Source: JBAWWY01 sp037144355 (GTDB lineage: Bacteria; Bacillota; Clostridia; Peptostreptococcales; Anaerovoracaceae). Taken from it: DNA of 64,000 nt. Below are positions 46,641 through 55,809 of this stretch, piece by piece (the stretch's first letter is position 1; each line of letters begins with the position of its first letter). Both the position numbers and the translations under genes were made by a program. The notes beneath the pieces were generated by a model. That model worked only from the letters and a program-made list of their open reading frames with translations, was not told the DNA's origin and did not search any database. The stretch lies in the NCBI GenBank assembly GCA_037144355.1, contig JBAWWY010000004.1:21536-85535 (forward strand). The letters are read 5' to 3'.

Positions 46641-46952
46641 CTAGAAATTTATATGGTTGTATATCTGGGGGAACTTTTCAAAAAGAAATTGAGCCCAGCC
46701 CATGCATGTTGAAAAGCCTACCAGCACGATCATAATCACGATTGACCATACATCATATCTAAGCCTCTCCTGTTTGTTGACAAAATACGAAACCAGAGTC
46801 TCAATACCAAGAAGGATAAGTACCACAGGCCAGAAGTTCAGCAACATATTCAAGCTCAAAACTGGTAAAACAAGGTGGGCGATGAAAGCCCCACCCATCA
46901 ATATCAATACGATCCCAAGTGTTAGTGTTCCAACGCGTCGGTTGCCGCCCAT
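46641..46952 (-). CDS. small LiaI-like/DUF5668-type membrane protein
   Basis: A protein of about 103 residues with three to four short hydrophobic segments (LTLGIVLILMGGAFIAHLVL, NFWPVVLILLGIETLVSYF, WSIVIMIVLVGFSTCMGW). The 'L..G..L.L.G..F' and 'FWP.ILI..G' patterns recall LiaI/LiaF-type transmembrane regions (DUF5668). Start is ATG 46952, with AAAGGAGG nine bases ahead. Last gene of the sigma operon; likely an envelope-stress component. Confidence 0.75.
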   Translation of the reverse strand: MGGNRRVGTLTLGIVLILMGGAFIAHLVLPVLSLNMLLNFWPVVLILLGIETLVSYFVNKQERLRYDVWSIVIMIVLVGFSTCMGWAQFLFEKFPQIYNHINF

Positions 46953-46953
46953 A

Positions 46954-47556
46954 TTACTCAACCTCCTTTTGATTCAATTGGTCGTTTGCGTTTTCTTCAA
47001 TCTTGTCTTCAACTATTTCATTCGATACGATTTCTTCACTGACTTGTCGCTTTTTCCCGTTGATGAGCATTATTCCAATAGCAATAATTACAATGCTGAC
47101 AATAAGCTGAGGAGCAAGATGTATGAATTCTGAAATTGCTTGAAGCATTTGGTCAGAAAGATTTAGATTGTTTAGGATATAACCCATAGTATTCTCTAAA
47201 AGGCTGTAAATACCAACCAATATTAGACCTAGCCCAATAATAAGTTTATGCCTTTTAAAAAACGAAAAGTCGAGCTTCCCAAAGCTTCCAACTTCAGTAA
47301 GATAGTAATCTTCTTGAGCGTAAAACTCTTCATCGTCTAAGAATCTTTTATTGATGCAGTCGAAGAATGAGTAAAACCATATTACAGGGGCAAGGAGCAT
47401 GAGTGGGCCCAAATCAAGGGTGGCCGAAAGAAAGGCAACAGCGAAGAATAAAGCCATTAGCGAAACTCCAAGTTTCATAAAACCATTATACATGTGTCCA
47501 GCTCCTGGAAGCATTGAAAAAACCAATGTCCAGAATTTATTTCTTTTTTTAATCAT
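46954..47556 (-). CDS. multi-span membrane protein with TM2-like N terminus
   Basis: A 200-residue protein beginning with WTLVFSMLPGAGHMYNGFMKLGVSLMALF, a TM2-like opening (PGAGHMYNG), with five or so hydrophobic segments and an acidic tail (about 178-200). A second half from about residue 100 includes LIIGLGLILVGIYSLLEN and LAPQLIVSIVIIAIGIMLINGKK, again LiaI-like. GGAGG precedes the ATG at nine bases. It lies between the anti-sigma factor and the small membrane protein with gaps of two bases or less. Confidence 0.75.
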   Translation of the reverse strand: MIKKRNKFWTLVFSMLPGAGHMYNGFMKLGVSLMALFFAVAFLSATLDLGPLMLLAPVIWFYSFFDCINKRFLDDEEFYAQEDYYLTEVGSFGKLDFSFFKRHKLIIGLGLILVGIYSLLENTMGYILNNLNLSDQMLQAISEFIHLAPQLIVSIVIIAIGIMLINGKKRQVSEEIVSNEIVEDKIEENANDQLNQKEVE

Positions 47557-47557
47557 A

Positions 47558-48061
47558 TTAATTAACCTCCATATTAACTATTTTGTCAGATACTTCTCTA
47601 AGATTTTCAGTAAATGTATCAACTTTTGATAAGTCCAAACCTTTTGATGTAGATGCCGCCAATGCGTTTGTCATAAACCCAAAAGTCCCAGAAAATAATA
47701 GCATCAAGCTTATACACATAGCCAAGGAAACCCGAGCTACATAGAAGTAAAATGCCTTCTTTTTTCTGTTTAGCTCATTAGAATTATTGCCTGATTTGGA
47801 TTTTGAAATTGCGTAGGTTTTAACTTCTCTATGGGAATCGTCCCATTTAATTTCTTTAAGTACACGACTTTGGAAATCATTTGGAGTAGTCAGAAGGTCG
47901 GAAATTACAAAAGACTCTGCAAATCGATCCGCGCATAAAATGCATTCAGCAATATGCTCTAAGGCCTCAAGCTTTTCTTCAATGCTCAATTGATTAGCTT
48001 TCAACTTTCTGAAAGTTTCTTCAGTTAAATGTGTTTTGCTTTCATAGTTATTTTGCTTCAT
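47558..48061 (-). CDS. zinc-finger anti-sigma factor
   Basis: A 167-residue single-pass membrane protein. The cytoplasmic part (about 1-100) carries the anti-sigma zinc motif His-x3-Cys-x2-Cys in EHIAECILCADRF; one helix follows (VARVSLAMCISLMLLFSGTFGFM, about 108-130), and the C-terminal 35 residues are extracytoplasmic. It should bind the ECF sigma factor encoded just upstream, with which it overlaps four bases (ATGA). AAGGAGGAG precedes the start. Confidence 0.85.
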   Translation of the reverse strand: MKQNNYESKTHLTEETFRKLKANQLSIEEKLEALEHIAECILCADRFAESFVISDLLTTPNDFQSRVLKEIKWDDSHREVKTYAISKSKSGNNSNELNRKKKAFYFYVARVSLAMCISLMLLFSGTFGFMTNALAASTSKGLDLSKVDTFTENLREVSDKIVNMEVN

Positions 48062-48585
48062 CTGTACTCCTCCTTCCAAAGTGTTCTTAAAAGTGCTTTC
48101 GTTCGATAAATCTGCGTTTGAATGGTTCGTATGCTTTTTTGGCTTTCCTTTGCAATCTCTTCGGCACTCTTGTTTTGCCAGAAATGTTGCATAGCTATTG
48201 ATCTATAAGGTTCCTTGAGTTTCCTGCAAATATTAACCAATCGCTTTTCTGAATCTTTTCTGAGCAAACTTTCTTCAGGCAAGGGACCAGTATCTTTTAA
48301 TTCCAAGAAAGATTCATCCGGTGAGGGGGTTGTTTTTCTTGACGAATTTTTTAAATAGTCCCTGCATTTGTTTGCTGCGATAGTCGTCAGCCAGGCTTTC
48401 ATATTAATGCCATCAAAATTTTCTAGATTCCTATAAGCTGAGATGAAGGTGTCTTGCGCCAGATCCTCCGCCTCAAAATGGTCTCTCGTCATCGAATAGC
48501 AGATTGTGAAAATCAAACCGGAATAACTTTCCATACACTCAGTCAAAACTTCATCTTTATTTTTCAGTATGATCCTCACCTCCAT
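48058..48585 (-). CDS. ECF-type RNA polymerase sigma factor
   Basis: A protein of about 175 residues with sigma region 2 (about 10-80; DHFEAEDLAQDTFISAYRNL and MKAWLTTIAANKCRDYLK) and region 4 (about 115-170; EPYRSIAMQHFWQNKSAEEIAKESQKSIRTIQTQIYRTKALLR, cited here in part as a helix-turn-helix). First gene of a four-gene operon with its anti-sigma factor and two membrane proteins. The start is uncertain: ATG 48585 and GTG 48579 lack a site, while GGAGGTGAG lies just downstream, placing an ATA or CTG at the ideal distance. Confidence 0.92.
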   Translation of the reverse strand: MEVRIILKNKDEVLTECMESYSGLIFTICYSMTRDHFEAEDLAQDTFISAYRNLENFDGINMKAWLTTIAANKCRDYLKNSSRKTTPSPDESFLELKDTGPLPEESLLRKDSEKRLVNICRKLKEPYRSIAMQHFWQNKSAEEIAKESQKSIRTIQTQIYRTKALLRTLWKEEYR

Positions 48586-48871
48586 TCCAGTCGACTTCTC
48601 AAGCCTCCTAATATCTTAAACGAGCCAATGTCGATAAATACTTCAATTTTATAAATCTTTTATACAAATTATATACGAAATAATTAATTTGGGATACAAA
48701 ACAAGAATCGTTGCTTCGTGACAGAATATTGCCGCAATATCTGTTATAATACACATATGGAGATATAAAAGTCATTGATTATATGTTTTAGAATTATTCA
48801 GCTTGATTTAAAACGATTAAAAAATCAAATATTTGCGCCAGCTTGTGCCGGTTGGGAAGAGGAGAAATCAT

Positions 48872-49819
48872 ATGAGTAGAGTGAGCAATTGCATTAGGAT
48901 GTTGTTTATGCTTCAAGCCAGAAATGGTGAGTTGATGAAAACGCAAGAGATAGCTGAGAAACTGGAAGTATCACAACGCATGGTCAGAGAGTATAAAAGT
49001 GACCTAGAGCTAGCAGGAATATATATCGAAAGCACCTCAGGAAAATATGGTGGATACTATGCTCCTCAAGAATGCATATTGAAAGTTCCAGTACTCAATG
49101 ATGAGGAAATAAACGCCCTTGTGACTGCCAGGGATTACCTCGCCAGAGACCCCAAATACGTCTTTAACAGAGAGTTTAACTTCGCGGTGGATAAGATTGT
49201 CACCGCAGGCGATATACACATGGAAATCTGTGAATCAAACATGATTTATTATCAGGAAGAAAGAGTCAGAAACGATCAACGGAATCAGAAGGATCAATAT
49301 TTGCAGTTTAATGCCGCAATGATTGAGAAGAAAAAAGTTGAAATTGTATATTTTTCAAATAGGAACGAAAAGACTTACCGAACCATTCACCCATACGGAC
49401 TAGTTGCATACAAGAACGCTTGGTACTGCATCGGCTATTGTGAACTTAGAAATGAAATTCGCGAATTCAAGCTTTCAAGAATTTTGAACTTTGAACTTTT
49501 GGAAGAGAACTTTGAACTTCCAACGGGCTTCAATTTAAGGGATCATATTGGGAAATATCAGATATTTAAGGGTGAAAAAATGGAAGTGGAAATTAAAATA
49601 TCGCCACCTCTATCAAACTATGTGAGGGAACGCATCTGGGGAGACGACCAGGAAATTTCAGAAGATAACGAAGGCAATGTAACACTTAGCGCCAAAATGG
49701 AAAACACCCCAGAGCTAATCTCTTGGGTGCTGAGCCTCGGGAGCATGGCAAAGGTAATCGCCCCTGCCGCCCTTAGAAAGCAGATCAAAGAAGAACTTGG
49801 GGAAATGCTGAAGAACTAG
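48872..49819 (+). CDS. HTH/WYL-domain transcriptional regulator
   Basis: A 315-residue YafY-type regulator: N-terminal HTH (about 1-60; MKTQEIAEKLEVSQRMVREYKSDL, quoted in part), followed by a WYL domain (about 130-215) with IHPYGLVAYKNAWYCIGYCELRNE and a WCX C-terminal domain. WYL proteins sense nucleotide-like ligands or single-stranded nucleic acid. ATG 48872 follows AGAGGAG. Its stop overlaps the stop of the opposite-strand LuxR gene by four bases, and it is divergent from the ECF operon. No clear target is visible. Confidence 0.9.
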   Translation: MSRVSNCIRMLFMLQARNGELMKTQEIAEKLEVSQRMVREYKSDLELAGIYIESTSGKYGGYYAPQECILKVPVLNDEEINALVTARDYLARDPKYVFNREFNFAVDKIVTAGDIHMEICESNMIYYQEERVRNDQRNQKDQYLQFNAAMIEKKKVEIVYFSNRNEKTYRTIHPYGLVAYKNAWYCIGYCELRNEIREFKLSRILNFELLEENFELPTGFNLRDHIGKYQIFKGEKMEVEIKISPPLSNYVRERIWGDDQEISEDNEGNVTLSAKMENTPELISWVLSLGSMAKVIAPAALRKQIKEELGEMLKN

Positions 49820-50604
49820 CTGGAAGTTTTTTCAGATAATGTTGTAAGCAAGAAAAACAATTGTAGCCGACTAGTTACTCCAGATTTTCTGTAAATATTC
49901 AGAAGATGTTTTTTAACAGTATGCAAACTTATGTTGAGCTGTTTTGAAGCATCTTCATTACTTGATCCCTGAAAAAGCAAACTAATTAGCTCAACTTCTC
50001 TATCGGTTAATTTATAAAAAGATTTTAATGCATGGGGATCGACTATATCATTCGGTTTTTTACTTATCAATTTTTCAGCAGCTGCAATAATGTATAAATG
50101 ATAGGCAAGATGGTCTTTAAGGATATCAAGGGCAAAGGTCTCTTTATCTGAAAAATCCACATCATCTTTTGTACGATACAGCGATGCAACACCCAAGAAA
50201 ACTTCATTATAAACTAAGTTTATATGGGCGGTATAGTGAATATTAAAAGGTTTATACATTTCTAAGTAATAAGGGAGAGATTCTCTTACTTGATCAGGAT
50301 ATAAATCGGTTTCCTTATAAACTATGTTTTTGTGCTGCAAAGCCATCCATCTAGTGTAGTCTAACTTTTCACCAATATCATTATATTTTTTGAAAGCTTC
50401 TATTGGGCAATCAAGACCAACTGGATTTTTTAACAAAAGAGGACTTTGCTCGTCTGAAAGATAAAATGTAGCCATATCAAAGGGAACTAATAGTCTCAAT
50501 GAGTTTAAAAAAAGACGTCTCATTTCTGTGTCATCGTCGGTTGTGTGTATTTTTAAAATAATATCATTGATTAATATCCATTCATTTGTTTCAAGAGATC
50601 TCAT
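49816..50604 (-). CDS. LuxR-type regulator
   Basis: A 262-residue protein with a GAF-like N-terminal half and a C-terminal LuxR helix-turn-helix (about 195-255): LTDREVELISLLFQGSSNEDASKQLNISLHTVKKHL is the family signature, abbreviated here as DREVELI...S..T.KKH. No receiver domain is present. It lies downstream of the amidohydrolase and APC permease genes on the same strand but after a terminator-like hairpin, and is their likely regulator. GAAGGAG precedes the ATG. Confidence 0.88.
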   Translation of the reverse strand: MRSLETNEWILINDIILKIHTTDDDTEMRRLFLNSLRLLVPFDMATFYLSDEQSPLLLKNPVGLDCPIEAFKKYNDIGEKLDYTRWMALQHKNIVYKETDLYPDQVRESLPYYLEMYKPFNIHYTAHINLVYNEVFLGVASLYRTKDDVDFSDKETFALDILKDHLAYHLYIIAAAEKLISKKPNDIVDPHALKSFYKLTDREVELISLLFQGSSNEDASKQLNISLHTVKKHLLNIYRKSGVTSRLQLFFLLTTLSEKTSS

Positions 50605-50732
50605 AACGTTCTCCTTCAGGAAAGGTAAAATAAATTGCTGAGCAAAATAAACTTATAAAGATATTATATGCTTTACATTTTGTACGCGCAATATAGATAA
50701 ATTAGATATTTTCAAGACCATTTTGAATGATA

Positions 50733-50774
50733 AAGGCCTTCTGCGTAAGATTTAAATCTTTCACAGAAGGCCAT
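50733..50774 (-). terminator. terminator between amidohydrolase and LuxR gene
   Basis: GGCCTTCTG (50735-50743) and CAGAAGGCC (50764-50772) form a nine-base stem with an inner AAGATTTAAATCTT palindrome; on the minus strand it is followed by TTTATC. It probably separates the transcripts. Confidence 0.7.
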
Positions 50775-50783
50775 GGTTAAGGA

Positions 50784-52418
50784 TTATTTTTGGTAAACTA
50801 TTTTTCCATCGCAAACCGTCATGATTACTTCGGCGCTAAGTATCTGTTCTACAGGTACTGTTAAAAGATTGCGATCAATAACAACAATATCCGCAAGTTT
50901 TCCTTCCTCAATGGTCCCAATTTTATCTTCTGAGAAATCATGATAAGCTGAGCCTGCTGTGAAGAATTTAAGGATTTTGCTAACTGGTAGCCTTTGATCT
51001 GGAACCCATCCATCAACAGGAAGGCCATCATCAAAACGTCTAGTAGTCCCCCTATAAACGCCCAACAGTGGGTTGCAAGGGACTATAGGGAAATCTGACC
51101 CCATAGCTATTTTCACTCCCCCATCGGAAAGCGCCTTATAATTGAAACACAATTTCTCCCTTGCGCCTAATCTTTGCATATATGAATTGTCTTCCCACTT
51201 CTCACTTGCGAGTGGGATGTGAGCTGGATGAACATCTGCTATAACATCCAAATCCCTAAAACGCTTGATATTACGAGGATCAAGTACTTCAACATGCGCT
51301 ATTGAATGTCGAGAGTCTCTTTTGCCATTGACCTTTTGACATTTTTCAAAGATATCTAGAGCCTTTGTAACGGCACCATCGCCAATAGCATGTATCCTAA
51401 CTCGACGACCCTTTGCATCTTGCTGAACAACCTCTTCCTGAAAGGCCTCAAAATCCATCGGCAAAATATTTGTTGTTTCAGGATAATCTGAATAAGGTTC
51501 CAAAAGATCAGCAGTATAACCAAGTATTGTTCCATCGTAAAGGTATTTTACACCCTGGTAATGAAGCTTGTCAGACTTATACTTCATTTGGTATTCAGCG
51601 ATTTCGTTTTCATTGAAAGGATTAGGGAAAAGCGCAAAATTAAAACGCACCTCAAGTTCATCCTTGGCTTCAAGTCTTGACAAAACTTTAATAACTGGCT
51701 CATAGCCCCAATAAAGATCGCTAATCGCAGTAATACCATTTTGAGATAACTCAGCAAAAGCCTTCTTGAATTTCTTTTCAACAATTTCATCGGTTGAAAA
51801 TATAAGATTTGTAGCAATCTCATAAAGCATCAAAACAGCTTTCTCATCAAGGTACCCTGTTGGGATACCGTTTGCATCCTTTTGAACCTCTCCACCCTCA
51901 ATATTATCGGGTAAGCTTGAGACTTTAAAAAGTTCTAAAGCTTTGCTATTGAGCCATGCGCCATGTCCTTCCATTTTAGTTAGTAAAACAGGGCGGTCGC
52001 TGATTAATCTATCTATGGAATCCTTAGTTGGATATTGGGTGGGCCATACCGATGAGTTCCAATTAAAACCAACAATTAAAGATCCATCGTTCGGCTGAGT
52101 TTTAGCATAATCAACTACAGCCTTCACTGCCTCTTCTTCAGATTTTGCATCATAAAGATTTACAGCTTCATCAAAAAGAATGGCCATAATTAAATGGGTA
52201 TGAGAATCATGGAATCCAGGCATAATTAATTTATCTTTGCAATCAATTAGCTTGGTATCTTTTGAAACATAGTGTTCCATATTTTCCATGCTTTGAACTG
52301 CAATAATTTTATTACCTTTAATTGCTATAAATCCTTCCATGGTTACATCATTAGTCGAAGTAAATATATAATTTCCATATAGGATTAAATCTGCTATTTG
52401 TTTATTATTCATGTTCAT
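50784..52418 (-). CDS. YtcJ-like metal-dependent amidohydrolase
   Basis: A 544-residue amidohydrolase_3-type enzyme. The metal site begins with MPGFHDSHTHL (about residue 75); other conserved points are VGFNWNSSVWP, RVRIHAIGDGAVTKAL, HSIAHVEVLD and AMGSDFPIVPCNPLLG. YtcJ-like proteins hydrolyse amide or imine bonds of small molecules, but natural substrates are mostly unknown. It follows the APC permease by 28 bases, so the permease probably imports its substrate or a related amine. AAAGGA precedes the start. Confidence 0.9.
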   Translation of the reverse strand: MNMNNKQIADLILYGNYIFTSTNDVTMEGFIAIKGNKIIAVQSMENMEHYVSKDTKLIDCKDKLIMPGFHDSHTHLIMAILFDEAVNLYDAKSEEEAVKAVVDYAKTQPNDGSLIVGFNWNSSVWPTQYPTKDSIDRLISDRPVLLTKMEGHGAWLNSKALELFKVSSLPDNIEGGEVQKDANGIPTGYLDEKAVLMLYEIATNLIFSTDEIVEKKFKKAFAELSQNGITAISDLYWGYEPVIKVLSRLEAKDELEVRFNFALFPNPFNENEIAEYQMKYKSDKLHYQGVKYLYDGTILGYTADLLEPYSDYPETTNILPMDFEAFQEEVVQQDAKGRRVRIHAIGDGAVTKALDIFEKCQKVNGKRDSRHSIAHVEVLDPRNIKRFRDLDVIADVHPAHIPLASEKWEDNSYMQRLGAREKLCFNYKALSDGGVKIAMGSDFPIVPCNPLLGVYRGTTRRFDDGLPVDGWVPDQRLPVSKILKFFTAGSAYHDFSEDKIGTIEEGKLADIVVIDRNLLTVPVEQILSAEVIMTVCDGKIVYQK

Positions 52419-52446
52419 ATTCCTTTCACATCGCTAATAAAGACTA

Positions 52447-53823
52447 TTACGCTTCAATTTTAAAATCTGGAGGTAACTTTTTAAAGAAGTTGGTTGTTGC
52501 TGCTAAGTATATTACTCCTAACACTAACCAAACAGTCCCTAAAGTCTTTGAATGTGAATCTAAACTTAACCAAATTGAAAATACGATAGATGCGCCGATC
52601 GCAGGGACTAGAAGGTATTTAACAAATGCCATTCCAGTTCTCTGCTTCCCACGGATAAAGTAATGGAATATAACAGAAATATTTACTAGTGTGAATCCAG
52701 CAAGTGCGCCGAAATTAACTAAGGATATTGCTAAATTTAGGTCCATGAAGAAAGCTGTCAATCCAATAAAACTAATCATTATTATGTTTAAAACTGGTGT
52801 CTTAAATTTGGGGTGGAGGTAACCAAAAAATTTCTTAGGTAAAGCGCCATCGCGTCCCATACCATAGAGAATTCTAGCAGCTGAAGACTGACATGCAATC
52901 GCTGAAGCAGTACCAGCAACTAGGAACATTGAAGTAAAGATTGAGCCAATGGAACTGCCCATAACTTTAGATATAAGCTCATATGCTCCAGTATCAACAC
53001 TTTGGAATTCGCTCCAAGCATTAGGCCAAGAAATTTGCATTAAGTATGCTACGCTCACAAACATAGCACCTGCTCCTAGGCATACTATTATTATTGCTCT
53101 TCCAACATTCTTTTCCGGAGCAATTGCCTCTTCCGCAACAGTTGTGACCGCATCAAAGCCAAGATATGATAAAGTAAGTATAGAAGCACCGGTCCAAATT
53201 ATTCCCCAACCCATACCTTCTTTTCCGAATTCAACTGTGTTTAAAATTGCACTAAAGTCAAAGAAGGTACCAGCTCCCTCGCCAGCGCCTACCCACTTGA
53301 AAATAAATATTATAAGGGCGAGCAAGAAAACAAACTGTACTCCTACAAGAATATTATTCGCCCAAGCGGTAACCTGGATCCCAACAATATTTACAACAGT
53401 TACCAAAGCAATTGTTCCTAATATCCATACCCATGCAGGAACATTTGGGAAAACTGCCTGGCCAAATAAGGACATCAATAAATAGTTAATCATTGGTATG
53501 AGCAAATAATCCATTAAAATTGCCCAACCAGCTAAAAATCCTAAATGCGGATTTATGGATCTTTGTACATATGAATATACAGATCCCGCCATTGGATACG
53601 CCTTAACCATTTGACTATAACTATATGCTGTAAATAGCATGGCTCCTGTTGCCAAAATATAGCAAAGAGCTAACATCCCATGTGTCATGCTAGTTACAAT
53701 TCCATATGTGCTGAAAATTGTGAGTGGGGCTAGGTAAGCTAAACCGTAGAAGACAAGATAGCTCAGAGGAAGAACCCTCTTTAATGATTGCTCATAACCG
53801 TACTGTTTTAAATCTGTACTCAT
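52447..53823 (-). CDS. APC-family amino acid/amine permease
   Basis: A 458-residue APC superfamily transporter with twelve predicted helices; YGLAYLAPLTIFSTYGIV in TM1 and AYPMAGSVYSYVQRSINPHLGFLAGW around TM2-3 are characteristic. The substrate may be an amino acid, polyamine or similar compound. It is the first gene of the permease-amidohydrolase unit; AAGGAG precedes the ATG. Confidence 0.92.
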   Translation of the reverse strand: MSTDLKQYGYEQSLKRVLPLSYLVFYGLAYLAPLTIFSTYGIVTSMTHGMLALCYILATGAMLFTAYSYSQMVKAYPMAGSVYSYVQRSINPHLGFLAGWAILMDYLLIPMINYLLMSLFGQAVFPNVPAWVWILGTIALVTVVNIVGIQVTAWANNILVGVQFVFLLALIIFIFKWVGAGEGAGTFFDFSAILNTVEFGKEGMGWGIIWTGASILTLSYLGFDAVTTVAEEAIAPEKNVGRAIIIVCLGAGAMFVSVAYLMQISWPNAWSEFQSVDTGAYELISKVMGSSIGSIFTSMFLVAGTASAIACQSSAARILYGMGRDGALPKKFFGYLHPKFKTPVLNIIMISFIGLTAFFMDLNLAISLVNFGALAGFTLVNISVIFHYFIRGKQRTGMAFVKYLLVPAIGASIVFSIWLSLDSHSKTLGTVWLVLGVIYLAATTNFFKKLPPDFKIEA

Positions 53824-53967
53824 AGCTTTTTCTCCTTAAATTAATTTAGATATACGAATTATCAAGTTATTTCAATTATAATCTTCTGATTTGTATTATC
53901 CATTAATAAGGAGTGTAATTTTTTCGTATAAAGATACTTAATTCAGCTAGTCTGGTAGCCAAAAGGA

Positions 53968-54918
53968 TTAGTGCCTGGTCTTCCACAATGCCATAGGATG
54001 ATCTTTGATTCGATCCACTATTTCAGGGTCTTGGAAAAGGAGCTCAGGGTTGTATTGCTTGTTATTAAAGCACCTAATAAATTGTTGCTCAGAATCATTT
54101 AAAATTAATAATTCTGATATAAAGTTTTTTACTCTTTCTTTTGCAGAATCTAAATCAAATATTTCCCTTTTGCGAATTACGGGGCGCAGGCCAGTTTTAA
54201 TTTTGTGATTTGTAATAGTATCTATTATATTAAAATCAAAAGCATTAAACGGTCCTTTCCCAGAAACAACAGCGTAAAAAATAATACATTTCTTAAGCAT
54301 TTCATATGTCGATTTATCAAATAGGTTTAAAAGCAACATATTATTTACATCGTATAAATCTCTAGCTGCAGCACGATTTAAGAGCGCATTTATTTTGCTA
54401 CCAAAAATTTCAATCGCTGATAGAGAGTTTACCTGATAATCGTTTAAAATGTGTGAGGATTGAATACCCCTATTTTCTGGCTGAAATAAATGATCTCTAA
54501 GGGAATAGTTTATTTCAATCTTGATATTATCATTCATTCCAGATGAGTTTGTGTAGCTAAATACAAAAGAGTCTAAGCTATGATGGTATTTGCTTTTGGG
54601 ACTTAAACTATAACTTTCAATTTGCATATAATTTAGCACATAATCAGTAATCAATTTTCTTTCTTCCAACATCTCGTCCTTATTCATTTTTTTGAAGCAA
54701 TCAAAATCAATATCTACAGATAATCTCAATAAATTGAATATCGTAAAGTTAATTGCCGTTCCACCCTTTAGAGCAAGGGAATCTTTTAACTTTGGATTAC
54801 TGTTTATATGCTTCAAAATAATAGATAATCGATATACTTTCTCAAATGTATCACGAATAAAGTCTAACTCGTCAGCCTTTTTTGCAATATATGCTTTATC
54901 GTATTTATACAAGTTCAT
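53968..54918 (-). CDS. AbiEii-type nucleotidyltransferase toxin
   Basis: A protein of about 316 residues of the AbiEii/AbiGii nucleotidyltransferase family (PF08843). The polymerase-beta-like core shows LALKGGTAINF and RLSVDIDFDCF, giving the GG-x-A and D-x-D metal motifs, and the later KINALLNRAAARDLYDVNNML segment is typical. In AbiE systems this is the toxin of a type IV toxin-antitoxin phage-defence pair. It overlaps the end of the antitoxin gene; ATG 54918 and a TTG at 54912 (better spaced from AAAGGAGG) are both possible starts. Confidence 0.92.
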   Translation of the reverse strand: MNLYKYDKAYIAKKADELDFIRDTFEKVYRLSIILKHINSNPKLKDSLALKGGTAINFTIFNLLRLSVDIDFDCFKKMNKDEMLEERKLITDYVLNYMQIESYSLSPKSKYHHSLDSFVFSYTNSSGMNDNIKIEINYSLRDHLFQPENRGIQSSHILNDYQVNSLSAIEIFGSKINALLNRAAARDLYDVNNMLLLNLFDKSTYEMLKKCIIFYAVVSGKGPFNAFDFNIIDTITNHKIKTGLRPVIRKREIFDLDSAKERVKNFISELLILNDSEQQFIRCFNNKQYNPELLFQDPEIVDRIKDHPMALWKTRH

Positions 54919-55669
54919 TTCCTCCTTTATCAACAATTGAAAGTAATGATTTTGGAACAAATAATTGCCAGTAGTTATTATATAAAGGAGACTCATTCTC
55001 TATTCCTCTATAAAAATAACGTACACTTTTGTTTAACTTACTTTTACAAAAGACAAACAGACTTTCGTCTATTTGCATATCATTTTTGAAATGACTTAGA
55101 ACATATCCAACCTTTTGATATAATATTTGCGAGTCAAATGCCTCCAAATATTTTTTTAGTAAATTTGTGTCTAAATAGATAACCATGCCTAAACAACGTA
55201 ATAATTCTTCAATTCCAGCAATTTTATCAAAATCCTTAATTCCTTCAATGACGGTTCGCTCCAAATCCGTTACACGTATATCAGTAACCGTTGTATCTAT
55301 ACCTTGATCCATCTTATTTTGAACATATTTATATGTTATTCCATCAAAATCAAAGCTTCTAAATTCTGTTTTAGAAGATACATACATTTCGTAAAAAACT
55401 TGATTAGCCATGCCATAATATTCAAATGCAGAATGATGAGAAACAAAAGAGCTAGGAGTTATATGACTTGCTAAAAAAAACTTATTAGAAACTGGTAACC
55501 TTGATTCAACACTAATGGTGGCATAAAGGTTTCTTTTAACGCTGCGAATATAGCCTTTTTTTAAATATGAATTTAATAAAGAGCGGGCACTATTTTTATT
55601 GCCAAGCAATTTTTCTATGTCATAAAACGTAAAAACGCCCATATCTACCAAATTAGAATAATGTTTCAA
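54905..55669 (-). CDS. AbiEi-type antitoxin
   Basis: A 254-residue protein with an N-terminal winged-helix (about 8-55; VFTFYDIEKLLGNKNSARSLLNSYLKKG) and a C-terminal AbiEi-like domain containing SFVSHHSAFEYYG and VTDLERTVIEGI. AbiEi binds its own promoter and blocks the nucleotidyltransferase toxin. The start is TTG with AGGAGGTGA seven bases ahead. The gene order, antitoxin then overlapping toxin, is that of known abiE loci. Confidence 0.9.
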   Translation of the reverse strand: MKHYSNLVDMGVFTFYDIEKLLGNKNSARSLLNSYLKKGYIRSVKRNLYATISVESRLPVSNKFFLASHITPSSFVSHHSAFEYYGMANQVFYEMYVSSKTEFRSFDFDGITYKYVQNKMDQGIDTTVTDIRVTDLERTVIEGIKDFDKIAGIEELLRCLGMVIYLDTNLLKKYLEAFDSQILYQKVGYVLSHFKNDMQIDESLFVFCKSKLNKSVRYFYRGIENESPLYNNYWQLFVPKSLLSIVDKGGNELV

Positions 55670-55809
55670 AATATCACCTCCTACATATTTTAATTATACG
55701 ACATAGAAGCTTATAATTCAACTTTTATGGAGTAAAATTAAAATAATATTTTATATTTACTATAATAAGGTGTCTTATTAGATATCTATGTCGTAAATAT
55801 AAAATATGT

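Noticed and set aside
48586..48871. Autoregulatory ECF promoter upstream of the sigma gene
   Set aside because: Candidate AAC and CGTA elements exist but not at a convincing spacing.
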